From NCBI GenBank assembly GCA_038147195.1, contig JAYQTB010000004.1, forward strand, positions 620,001-684,000: a stretch of 64,000 bases of DNA. The letters run 5' to 3'. Below are positions 27,191 to 34,260 of the stretch, piece by piece. The notes under the pieces were generated by a model. That model had not been told where the DNA came from, ran no database searches, and saw nothing but the letters and a program-made list of their open reading frames with translations. A program made the translations under genes and the position numbers. Position 1 is the first letter of the stretch, and every line of letters starts with the position of its first letter. The stretch is from Eutrophocola salsuginis. GTDB taxonomy: Bacteria > Pseudomonadota > Gammaproteobacteria > Pseudomonadales > Pseudohongiellaceae.

Positions 27191-27969
27191 ACGACATGAC
27201 ACTGAATTACAAAATGACCGCGTTTAATACCATCGTGTGGAAAGAGGTGCGCCGCTTCCTGCGTATCTGGGTCCAGACTCTGGTGCCGCCAGTTATTACC
27301 ATTTCACTGTACTTCATCATATTTGGTAACCTAATCGGCAGGCGTATTGGTGACATGGGCGGGTATACCTATATGGAATTTATCGTTCCCGGCCTAATCA
27401 TGATGGCTGTCATCAACAATTCCTATGCCAACGTTGTGTCGTCTTTCTTCAGCCAGAAATACCAGCGCAGTATCGAGGAGTTACTCGTTTCTCCCGTACC
27501 GAATTACGTCATTCTGTCCGGATTTGTCATCGGTGGAGTCGCCAGGGGCCTAGCAATTGGTGTCATTGCTACAATTATGTCCCTCTTTTTCAGCGGCCTC
27601 CACATGTACAACCTGTTCATCACTCTGATGGTTGTGCTAATGTCATCCATCGTCTTTTCGCTTGGTGGGTTCATTAATGCCATATATGCCAACAAGTTCG
27701 ACGATATCACTATCATCCCTACGTTTGTGCTCACGCCACTCATCTATCTGGGTGGGGTTTTCTATTCCGTGGAACTGCTGCCTGACCTCTGGCGCCTGGT
27801 CTCCAAGTTGAATCCTATTTTCTACATGGTAAACGCGTTCCGCTACGGCATCCTCGGGGTTTCAGACGTTAATGTTTGGTATGCCTTTGGGATGCTTGTT
27901 ATTTTTACCGCTGCATTGTTCGCGTTCTCTTTGTTCCTGCTCCACAGGGGCAAGGGACTCAGGCACTAA
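27187..27969 (+). CDS. ABC-2 type permease (YadH-like)
   Basis: A 260-residue integral membrane protein with about six helices, overlapping the ATPase gene by 4 bases. The segment PGLIMMAVINNSYANVVSSFF followed by SIEELLVSPVPNY is the ABC-2 membrane-domain signature found in YadH-like permeases, as is GGVFYSVELLP near residue 190. With its ATPase it should form a 2+2 exporter in the inner membrane. Known relatives export lipids, polysaccharides or drugs; nothing nearby fixes the substrate. queF follows 14 bases later, which suggests one transcript. Confidence 0.9.
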   Translation: MNDMTLNYKMTAFNTIVWKEVRRFLRIWVQTLVPPVITISLYFIIFGNLIGRRIGDMGGYTYMEFIVPGLIMMAVINNSYANVVSSFFSQKYQRSIEELLVSPVPNYVILSGFVIGGVARGLAIGVIATIMSLFFSGLHMYNLFITLMVVLMSSIVFSLGGFINAIYANKFDDITIIPTFVLTPLIYLGGVFYSVELLPDLWRLVSKLNPIFYMVNAFRYGILGVSDVNVWYAFGMLVIFTAALFAFSLFLLHRGKGLRH

Positions 27970-27983
27970 CCGGCTGGTTGATA

Positions 27984-28811
27984 ATGGCGGACAACCCATT
28001 GGGCAAATCCACCGAGTATCCCGATCATTACCGACCGGATTTGCTCTCAACAATTCCTCGAAATGACAACAGGCATTTGCTGGGCCTTGATGATAACGAA
28101 TTGCCGTTTAAAGGTACCGATATCTGGAATGCCTACGAAATTTCCTGCCTTGACAGCCATGGTAAACCACTGGTTTTTATCGGGCGCTTTATATTCCCAG
28201 CAGACTCGCAGAATCTGGTAGAGTCGAAATCCCTGAAGATGTACCTGAATTCCCTCAACCAGGAAAAGGTCGTTTCACCCTCGCAACTCGCAGAAACCAT
28301 CGCCAGGGACCTGTCCAGGGCCGCAGTCAGTCAGGTAGAGGTAACACTTTCGTCTCCGGATGCGATGACCATGCCAGACCTACCCGCAGGAAAATGCCTG
28401 GACGCACTCGATATCGGTATGGATACCTATGAGGTATCACGCAGCCTCCTGGAAGAGGAGGTTGATCCGCTTTTCGAGGAAATCACGGAAGAAGTACTGT
28501 ATACCAACCTGTTCCGTTCCAATTGCCCGATCACCAACCAACCTGACTGGGCGACAGTCACTCTTTGCTATAGGGGTCGCAAGATTCCGCAAACTTCGCT
28601 ACTGAAATATCTGGTTTCCTATCGAAGGCACAATGATTATCATGAAAATTGCGTGGAACGTATTTTTTGCGACCTGATGGCGGTGTTCGAACTCAGGGCG
28701 CTGACGGTTGAAGCTAATTTTCTCAGACGCGGCGGACTGGACATCAATCCGGTAAGGACCACGGAGAAAGATCTCAACTATGAGGGTTTTCCGCGATTTA
28801 TCCGCCAATAA
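27984..28811 (+). CDS. queF: NADPH-dependent 7-cyano-7-deazaguanine reductase
   Basis: Start chosen at ATG 27984, the family N-terminus MADNPLGKSTEYP; the longer in-frame reading overlaps the permease. The 275-residue product is the two-domain, YqcD-type QueF of gammaproteobacteria. It has the substrate motif ESKSLKMYLNS at 80-90, the nucleophile Cys181 in FRSNCPITNQPDW, and catalytic Asp188. It reduces preQ0 nitrile to preQ1 amine in queuosine synthesis, complementing queD at 204-560. It follows the ABC permease by 14 bases. Confidence 0.96.
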   Translation: MADNPLGKSTEYPDHYRPDLLSTIPRNDNRHLLGLDDNELPFKGTDIWNAYEISCLDSHGKPLVFIGRFIFPADSQNLVESKSLKMYLNSLNQEKVVSPSQLAETIARDLSRAAVSQVEVTLSSPDAMTMPDLPAGKCLDALDIGMDTYEVSRSLLEEEVDPLFEEITEEVLYTNLFRSNCPITNQPDWATVTLCYRGRKIPQTSLLKYLVSYRRHNDYHENCVERIFCDLMAVFELRALTVEANFLRRGGLDINPVRTTEKDLNYEGFPRFIRQ

Positions 28812-28857
28812 AACCTTCAACACAAATAGATAACCTTAGAAGAAAACAGGATCACCC

Positions 28858-29403
28858 TTGGACGCCATCGAAGCATTACAAACTCGAACTGCCTCGCCCC
28901 GGTTAACTGAACCGGCGCCTTCTGCAGATGAATTGGACATTATCCTTAAAGCTGGATTGCGAGCTCCGGATCATGGAATGTTGAGGCCATGGCGGTTCCT
29001 CATAGTTGCAGGCGAGGCGCGCACTAAACTTGGCAAGCTTTTCGTTGAGCAGATGGCTCCGGAGACGCAAGAACAGCAAACCAAGCTTCTCAATGCACCC
29101 CAGCGCGCACCATTAGTCATCGTTGCGGTAGCTGAAATTCAGGATCATCCCAAAGTTCCTGCCGTGGAGCAGATCTGCGCAACCGCGGCGGCGGTGCAGA
29201 ACATGTCAGTCGCCATCCATGCCCTGGGGTATTCCTCCATTTGGCGTACCGGGGCACCGGCATTCCATACTAGTGTTAAAGAAGCGTTGGGCTTCAATGC
29301 GCGCGATGAAATTGTCGGTTTTCTGTATATCGGCACGCCCACCATCGCAGACCGTCCGGTTCCTGAGAACAGCGTCGAAGATTACGTAAAGGAGTGGGGC
29401 TGA
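28858..29403 (+). CDS. Nitroreductase family protein (YdjA-like)
   Basis: A 181-residue FMN-dependent oxidoreductase starting at TTG 28858, with AGGA 7 bases upstream. The N-terminal MDAIEALQTRTASPRLTEPA and GLRAPDHGMLRPWRFLIV match YdjA, the minimal nitroreductase; the FMN-binding Arg/Ser stretch and the YIGTP ending are present. YdjA-like enzymes reduce nitroaromatics or quinones weakly with NAD(P)H; the natural substrate is unknown. It follows queF by 46 bases and precedes tRNA-Ser. Confidence 0.9.
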   Translation: MDAIEALQTRTASPRLTEPAPSADELDIILKAGLRAPDHGMLRPWRFLIVAGEARTKLGKLFVEQMAPETQEQQTKLLNAPQRAPLVIVAVAEIQDHPKVPAVEQICATAAAVQNMSVAIHALGYSSIWRTGAPAFHTSVKEALGFNARDEIVGFLYIGTPTIADRPVPENSVEDYVKEWG

Positions 29404-29409
29404 CCGGCC

Positions 29410-29438
29410 TTGTAATTGGACGGGGCTTTCGCTAAAGT
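29410..29438 (+). promoter_or_regulatory. Probable promoter for tRNA-Ser
   Basis: -35-like TTGTAA (29410-29415), 17-base spacer, -10-like TAAAGT (29433-29438), 41 bases before the tRNA. Box quality is moderate, but spacing and position fit. Confidence 0.45.
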
Positions 29439-29479
29439 GCGGCCTTTTTTCGGGCGAGATATAAAATTACAAAGAATGT

Positions 29480-29567
29480 GGTGAGGTGTCCGAGTGGTTG
29501 AAGGAGCACGCCTGGAAAGTGTGTATACGGAAACGTATCGAGGGTTCGAATCCCTCCCTCACCGCCA
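29480..29567 (+). tRNA. tRNA-Ser (anticodon GGA)
   Basis: An 88-base class II tRNA. Acceptor arms GGTGAGG and CCTCACC pair perfectly; the anticodon loop CTGGAAA carries GGA, and the long variable arm (tatacggaaacgtatcga) forms a stem as expected for Ser. Discriminator G plus CCA are encoded. Confidence 0.97.
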
Positions 29568-29572
29568 TTAAT

Positions 29573-29601
29573 AAAAAACCCGGCATCAGCCGGGTTTTTT
29601 A
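29573..29601 (+). terminator. Rho-independent terminator after tRNA-Ser
   Basis: An 8-bp stem AACCCGGC / GCCGGGTT with loop ATCA, flanked by an A-run and TTTTTT. The two-sided A/T flanks make it probably bidirectional, so it can also end the minus-strand DUF6152 operon whose last stop is at 29616. Confidence 0.92.
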
Positions 29602-29615
29602 TTGCTTTAAATTTC

Positions 29616-30026
29616 TTAAAACATCGATCCGCCTTTTACCACCGGTGTGCCGTCTTCCCGCGTCGGGATATTGCCGCCACCCTCCATGAGTAGGCCGTAG
29701 ACACCGGCCTTTCTGGCAGGGTGGCCGATCACGGTGATGGTTTCGCCTATTCCAAAGGTGTCCTTGGTATAACCCTGGCGTTGTAGGTGCACCACCGCCG
29801 CGCCACCGTAGCTAACATCCCAATCACGCATGACGCCGGTTGCATCGGGTGCAGAGATTGTCAGGTAGGGGTGTGGATTGATAAAGGCCCATTCCTGGAC
29901 CGTACCGGTCAATTCCAGTTCCTGGTCTTCATGATAAATACCCTTGGTACTATGGTGGGCGAATGCATGAGAAAACAGGGATCCCGCAGCAACGAGCGCG
30001 AGGATAATTTTTTTGCTGGTTGTCAT
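29616..30026 (-). CDS. DUF6152 family exported protein (second copy)
   Basis: A 136-residue exported protein with a signal peptide ending AFA-HH. Its mature start HHSTKGIYHEDQELELTGTV and the NPHPYLTI strand match the DUF6152 copy at 19089. The two differ over most of their length, so they are old paralogues rather than a recent duplication. It lies 19 bases after its partner gene (30046) on the same strand and ends at a bidirectional terminator. The function is unknown; the paired histidines suggest metal binding. Confidence 0.8.
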   Translation of the reverse strand: MTTSKKIILALVAAGSLFSHAFAHHSTKGIYHEDQELELTGTVQEWAFINPHPYLTISAPDATGVMRDWDVSYGGAAVVHLQRQGYTKDTFGIGETITVIGHPARKAGVYGLLMEGGGNIPTREDGTPVVKGGSMF

Positions 30027-30045
30027 GGTATTTGCATTCCTTCGT

Positions 30046-30804
30046 TCAGTAATTAATACGGACCGGTTCGGGATCGTCTAGGTACTTGGAAGTTTCGAAG
30101 CGCAGGCTGCGGCGAGCGCCGTCGAGTTCGCAGGTCCAGTTGGCATCCAATTCCTGAACCGGTGACGAGTACACGGTGAACTCCCAGGGTTCCTTCAAGA
30201 AAAACGTGTCGACAGTGGACACCTCCATTTTCAGTGTTCCGTTATCGATGGAAAAGCGCTCTGTCAGCTGCTTTTGGGTAGAAGAAGGAATGCGGAAGTC
30301 GGCATTCAGGCCCTGCGGGTCGAAGGTAAACTTGTTAGTGACCACGAGCAGTGCACCATTCTCATAATGCCCGTCGGCATGGCCAAAATAGAAGAATTCG
30401 TTGATGGCGGGCTCCGGATGGACATGGCTTTCCAGCCAGATTGTACGCACGACGTCATCCTTGCCATAGTAGATCAGAACACGATCCTCAAGCTGCTCGA
30501 TCCTGAAGCTGTAGGGATCGGTCCACATGTGAGGGATGGGCATCGGGGCACAGTCGTATTTCGGCTGGGCCATTTCGTCGATAGCGGCCATGTAAGCGAG
30601 GGCTCGATCGGTCAGGAGGGCATCGTCCTCGCGCAGTGTTGTGCAACCGCCAAAACCGCCGCCAGCGCAGGTAGGACGTGACCACAAACCATCGAGATCC
30701 GGTATATCGCTTGATGCGGCCTGGCCATGTCCGGCTATTCCCAGACACATGGCAAAGACCAAGATCAGGAGAATGTTGGATAATGTGGAAAAACGAAGAT
30801 TCAT
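30046..30804 (-). CDS. Secreted paralogue of the DUF6152-linked family (third copy)
   Basis: A 252-residue exported protein with a signal peptide ending near GQAASSD. It keeps the family plan of the copies at 17256 and 18085: DIPDLDGLWSRP near the mature N-terminus, a pair of cysteines (YDCAPMPIP), GHYENGALLVVTNKFTF at the GHWEGDTLVVE position, and LTERFSIDNGTLKMEV downstream. The signature is more diverged here. It is followed by DUF6152 after 19 bases, so gene pairing is kept at both loci. It carries four cysteines near the mature start (CAGGGFGGC among them). Function unknown. Confidence 0.68.
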   Translation of the reverse strand: MNLRFSTLSNILLILVFAMCLGIAGHGQAASSDIPDLDGLWSRPTCAGGGFGGCTTLREDDALLTDRALAYMAAIDEMAQPKYDCAPMPIPHMWTDPYSFRIEQLEDRVLIYYGKDDVVRTIWLESHVHPEPAINEFFYFGHADGHYENGALLVVTNKFTFDPQGLNADFRIPSSTQKQLTERFSIDNGTLKMEVSTVDTFFLKEPWEFTVYSSPVQELDANWTCELDGARRSLRFETSKYLDDPEPVRINY

Positions 30805-31018
30805 GCCGAATTACATCCCCTTCAATTAGTTATTATTTCGAACTCTCAGCTGGCGGGTTTCTTGGCCAGTCAGTCTCTTTTAGTGACTAAAATGGCAGTA
30901 TAAATTTCTCCATACCAATTGGCCACTACTTACTCAATTTTTTCGAGGGGAGACAGGCCCGCGTTTTATGTGGTTACAGGAAGTGGCTAGCATCATAGTT
31001 TGCCCTTACACTCGGTAC

Positions 31019-31699
31019 ATGTGCGGGCGTTTCCAAATAGAAAAAAACAAGAAATCCATAAAGCTCCTCAATAAGCTGGATGTGGACGAGGCGGATATCC
31101 TATTTTCTGGGGACAAGTCCCCCGGCAGCCGCATTTCCATAATTCACCGGCCCAAGGATCACAATATGGTCACCCAGGCGGTCTGGTGGCTGCTGATTGA
31201 CCCGGCCACCGGCAAGCCCAATTACAAGTACGCATCGTTCAATTCCCGATCCGATAAACTCGACAGTCCCCGCGCGATCTCCTACCAGCCGTTCCGGGAA
31301 TCCAGGTGCATCATTCCTGCCACAGCCTTTCTGGAAGGTAAGGGTGATAAGAAGATTTACCACAAGATCGAACTGGAGGACGAAGCCATCGCATTCGGGG
31401 GACTGCACAGGGAGACCATCGACAAAAACAGTGGTGAAGTGATCCACAGTGCCTCGATCATCACGCTCCCGCCATTGCCCGAATGGGCCGCCATACATCC
31501 CAAATCAATGCCCCTGATGCTGCCTATGAATGATGACGCCCTGATCAACCGCTGGTTAGCGCCTTCCTTTTACGATGTTGCAGCCTTCGCTGACCTCCTC
31601 AAGCCTGTTATCAGGTCGACCCAGGTGCTGACCCCGATCGGGAAACCCAGCCGCTGGGATGTCAGCGGCGACAGCTTCATGATCCCTTTGCATGGATAA
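31019..31699 (+). CDS. SRAP domain protein (HMCES/YedK-like abasic-site DNA-protein crosslinker)
   Basis: Start chosen at ATG 31019 because it places Cys at position 2 (MCGRF), which the family needs as the active residue after Met removal. The 226-residue product has the SRAP signatures NSRSDK (family NARSE), RCIIPATAFLEGK (family RCLIPAxGFYEW, with the Glu kept) and IHPKSMPLML (family HxRMPxIL). SRAP proteins covalently trap abasic sites in single-stranded DNA and shield them. W of the usual FYEW is replaced here. It is a single gene on this strand. Confidence 0.9.
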   Translation: MCGRFQIEKNKKSIKLLNKLDVDEADILFSGDKSPGSRISIIHRPKDHNMVTQAVWWLLIDPATGKPNYKYASFNSRSDKLDSPRAISYQPFRESRCIIPATAFLEGKGDKKIYHKIELEDEAIAFGGLHRETIDKNSGEVIHSASIITLPPLPEWAAIHPKSMPLMLPMNDDALINRWLAPSFYDVAAFADLLKPVIRSTQVLTPIGKPSRWDVSGDSFMIPLHG

Positions 31700-31705
31700 C
31701 GATCC

Positions 31706-31733
31706 AAAAAAAGCCGGGATGTTTAGTCCCGGC
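31706..31733 (-). terminator. Minus-strand terminator downstream of the GST gene
   Basis: A 7-bp stem GCCGGGA / TCCCGGC (31713-31719 and 31727-31733) with a 7-base loop. On the minus strand it is followed by a run of seven T (from the A-run 31706-31712). It could end transcription of the GST and pdsO-like genes. On the plus strand no T-run follows, so it is not an ideal terminator for the SRAP gene 6 bases away. Confidence 0.65.
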
Positions 31734-31814
31734 AAAAAGCATCGCAGCTCAAGGTCACTTTACAGTAGTTATCAGTCCTGCCTTCCCGCCCACCCGACTG
31801 GTCTCGTCAAATAT

Positions 31815-32468
31815 TCAGCCTGCCTTATCCAGGGGAAGGACCTCCATTTCCTGTTGGGCTTGTTCCAGCCACCATTGCAAATGTGGATTAGCTAGTAGCG
31901 TGTCGATGTACAGGTTTGTCTTCCAGCTCATTTGTGCGCCATAGGCCCGCAGCGCAATGACCGCCGGCGCCAAGAAGCAGTCAGCAATTGAAAACCTCCC
32001 GAACAAATAATCCCCGCCATCTCCGTGCTTGCGCCGGCAGCAGTACATAATGGCGTCTAGCCGGGCAATCTCTTGTTCCAGCTTTTCATTTGGTTTCATT
32101 CTTACTTGAATCTGGCAATTCATGGGCCAGTCGCGCTTAAAGTGCTGGAAGTCACTGTGCAATTCCGCCACCACGGAGCGAGCCGCTGTCTTCTTCTTCA
32201 AGTTGCAAGGCCAGCCGCGGTTTTCGAGGAAGGTCTCTGACAGGTATTCACAGATTGGCAGCGAATCCCACACCTTGATGCCGCTGTGTATCAACACGGG
32301 TACCTTTAGGGAAGGGGAATAGATGCCGAGTTTTTCTGCAGAGTCGGGCTTGAACAGATCGATGGCGATTTCAGTGAAGGGAACGCTAAACTCCTGCAAC
32401 AGCAACCAGGGTCTCAGTGAGCTGGGCGAAAAATTCTTGTTCCCGGTAATTAGTTGCACGTCGTTCAC
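31815..32468 (-). CDS. Glutathione S-transferase family protein
   Basis: A 217-residue soluble protein starting at GTG 32468, with GAGGGAAAG upstream. The N-terminal thioredoxin-like half reads NKNFSPSSLRPWLLLQE and has the glutathione-binding cis-proline LKVPVLI and the WDSLPICEYL loop. The C-terminal half is helical with the N-capping SIADCFLAP motif. It conjugates or reduces substrates with glutathione; the class is unclear but resembles bacterial GSTs with a Ser-type active site (SPSSLRPW). Immediately upstream on the same strand, 27 bases away, lies the OmpA-like pdsO gene. Confidence 0.88.
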   Translation of the reverse strand: MNDVQLITGNKNFSPSSLRPWLLLQEFSVPFTEIAIDLFKPDSAEKLGIYSPSLKVPVLIHSGIKVWDSLPICEYLSETFLENRGWPCNLKKKTAARSVVAELHSDFQHFKRDWPMNCQIQVRMKPNEKLEQEIARLDAIMYCCRRKHGDGGDYLFGRFSIADCFLAPAVIALRAYGAQMSWKTNLYIDTLLANPHLQWWLEQAQQEMEVLPLDKAG

Positions 32469-32495
32469 GGCGTCTTTCCCTCATGTTAAATTGAT

Positions 32496-33281
32496 TCAAT
32501 CGTTGGCGCGGGTAAGCATGCCATTACCGGCAGTCACTACCTTCACCACGACGCGACGGTCGAAGAAGTTGTTTTCCAGCGAGTCGGTGTCTGTCGCGGG
32601 ACGGGTTTCTCCGAAGGCGCTGGTCTTTATGGCGCGATTGCGCACGCCAAGTTCACGCAGGCGCGCTTCTACAGCCTGGACACGGCGCTGGGACAGGGCA
32701 AGGTTGGCGGCAGGTTCACCGCGACGATCAGCGTAGCCAGTGATCTCGATGACTGCTTCAGGGAGATTTTTGACCAGTATCGCGATATCAGCTAGTTTTT
32801 GTTCGTAAAGCTTCTCGACCTCCATGGATCCAGTCTTGAAGTGCAAGGACACTTCGCTGTCGCTGCAACATACAGAAAGATCGCGGTTGGTACGCTGGGC
32901 CTGGCTTTCGAAACTTGCGTTACGCATTCTTGCGGTTTGTGCGTCGCGTGCAGCGACCTGGTAACGTGCTTCGAGGGCGCGGTATTCGGCCTGCATGGCG
33001 ATCAATTCACGCCCCTGGTCGGTAAGTGCCTGAGCCATAAGTTCCTTCTCCTTGTTGGCCGTGGTTAGATTCCCGACCCACGCGCCAAAGCTGGCGGTGG
33101 CGATTGCCCCAATAGGTCCGCCTAGCATTCCTCCGACGACCGCACCGCTAACTACACCAGTCGCTTCCCGTTTTGTACGTTCCGCATCAGAAAGCTCAAC
33201 TACGTCTGCGAACACCGGGACAGTGGCGGTTAATAAGACAGCGCCGAACAGGGCGTACATCAGCTGTGAGGGGTTGTTCAT
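32496..33281 (-). CDS. PdsO-like sortase-system OmpA family protein with glycine zipper
   Basis: A 261-residue exported protein, with signal peptide ending VFA and Shine-Dalgarno AAGGAG 6 bases before ATG 33281. Residues about 40-72 are a glycine-zipper (GVVSGAVVGGMLGGPIGAIATASFG in part), then a coiled coil (75-125). The last 120 residues are an OmpA-type peptidoglycan-binding domain (ITGYADRRGEPAANLALSQRR, then NFFDRRVVVKV). This layout and its position divergent from the response regulator match PdsO of the proteobacterial dedicated sortase system. It likely anchors the outer envelope to peptidoglycan. The assignment to PdsO rests on architecture and neighbours recalled from family knowledge. 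Confidence 0.75.
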   Translation of the reverse strand: MNNPSQLMYALFGAVLLTATVPVFADVVELSDAERTKREATGVVSGAVVGGMLGGPIGAIATASFGAWVGNLTTANKEKELMAQALTDQGRELIAMQAEYRALEARYQVAARDAQTARMRNASFESQAQRTNRDLSVCCSDSEVSLHFKTGSMEVEKLYEQKLADIAILVKNLPEAVIEITGYADRRGEPAANLALSQRRVQAVEARLRELGVRNRAIKTSAFGETRPATDTDSLENNFFDRRVVVKVVTAGNGMLTRAND

Positions 33282-33559
33282 GGTTTTCTCCTTGTTGAGG
33301 TATCAACGGTTAAATGTTCCGGTTGACGATGCATATCAACCTGGATGCCTATTTAACTGGTGCTGTCTAGCATTATGGGGGTGCAAAAGGGGCAGGGGGC
33401 TGATCAATTCTGTCTAAATTATGGCAGTTGTCCCCAGCTCAGTTTTATCACTGCATTCATGGAATTATTTCCGGTATCCTGTATCAAATCGTCAGACTAA
33501 TAAGACATTAAATCAGCAGGTTAGCCTACCCATTCGATTTTCCCTAAGGATATGAAGGT

Positions 33560-34249
33560 ATGAGCAAACGCATCGCCATCGTTGAGGACGAAGCGGCCAT
33601 CCGTGAGAACTACGCCGATGTGCTGCGCAAACAGGGCTACGATGTTTCCACCTACCCCAACCGACGTAAGGCCCAGGATGCCTTCAGCACCCGTTTGCCA
33701 GATTTGGCTATCATTGACATTGGGCTTGAGGATGAAATAGACGGCGGCTTCATGCTGTGCCAGTCGCTGCGTTCGCAATCGGTTACGCTGCCAATCATTT
33801 TCCTAACAGCGCGCGATAACGATTTCGATACAGTCAGCGGCCTTCGTATGGGCGCCGACGATTACCTGACCAAGGACATCAGCTTGCCGCATCTTAGTGC
33901 TCGTATAGCGGCATTGTTTCGGCGCCAGGATGCCATGGACCAGCCAACGGCACCTGACAATCTCCTGGAGCGGGGCGATCTTGTAATGGACCTCAGCCGG
34001 CTGACTGTGTCATGGAAACAGGTGACCATACCACTGACGGTAACAGAGTTCTGGATGCTACATGCCATGGTTAAATTTCCCGGGCATGTGAAGAGCCGGG
34101 ATGCACTCATGCAGGAATCCAAGATTTTTGTCGACAACAGCACCATTACCTCTCATGTGAAACGTATGCGTAAGAAATTCATCCAGAGTGATGCTGCGTT
34201 CGATTGCATCGACACGGTCTACGGAATGGGTTACCGCTGGAACTATTAA
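33560..34249 (+). CDS. PdsR-like OmpR-family response regulator
   Basis: A 229-residue two-domain regulator with a strong Shine-Dalgarno (GAAGG). Receiver domain: acidic pair ED at 9-10, phospho-acceptor Asp53 in AIIDIGLED, Thr in FLTARD, Lys105 in DDYLTKD. A winged-helix DNA-binding domain (about 135-229) ends with IDTVYGMGYRWNY. The sequence closely follows the proteobacterial dedicated sortase system response regulator, including MSKRIAIVEDEAAIRENYA. It is followed by its histidine kinase 11 bases later and is divergent from the PdsO-like gene across a 278-base regulatory gap. Confidence 0.85.
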   Translation: MSKRIAIVEDEAAIRENYADVLRKQGYDVSTYPNRRKAQDAFSTRLPDLAIIDIGLEDEIDGGFMLCQSLRSQSVTLPIIFLTARDNDFDTVSGLRMGADDYLTKDISLPHLSARIAALFRRQDAMDQPTAPDNLLERGDLVMDLSRLTVSWKQVTIPLTVTEFWMLHAMVKFPGHVKSRDALMQESKIFVDNSTITSHVKRMRKKFIQSDAAFDCIDTVYGMGYRWNY

Positions 34250-34260
34250 CACGCCTAGCT

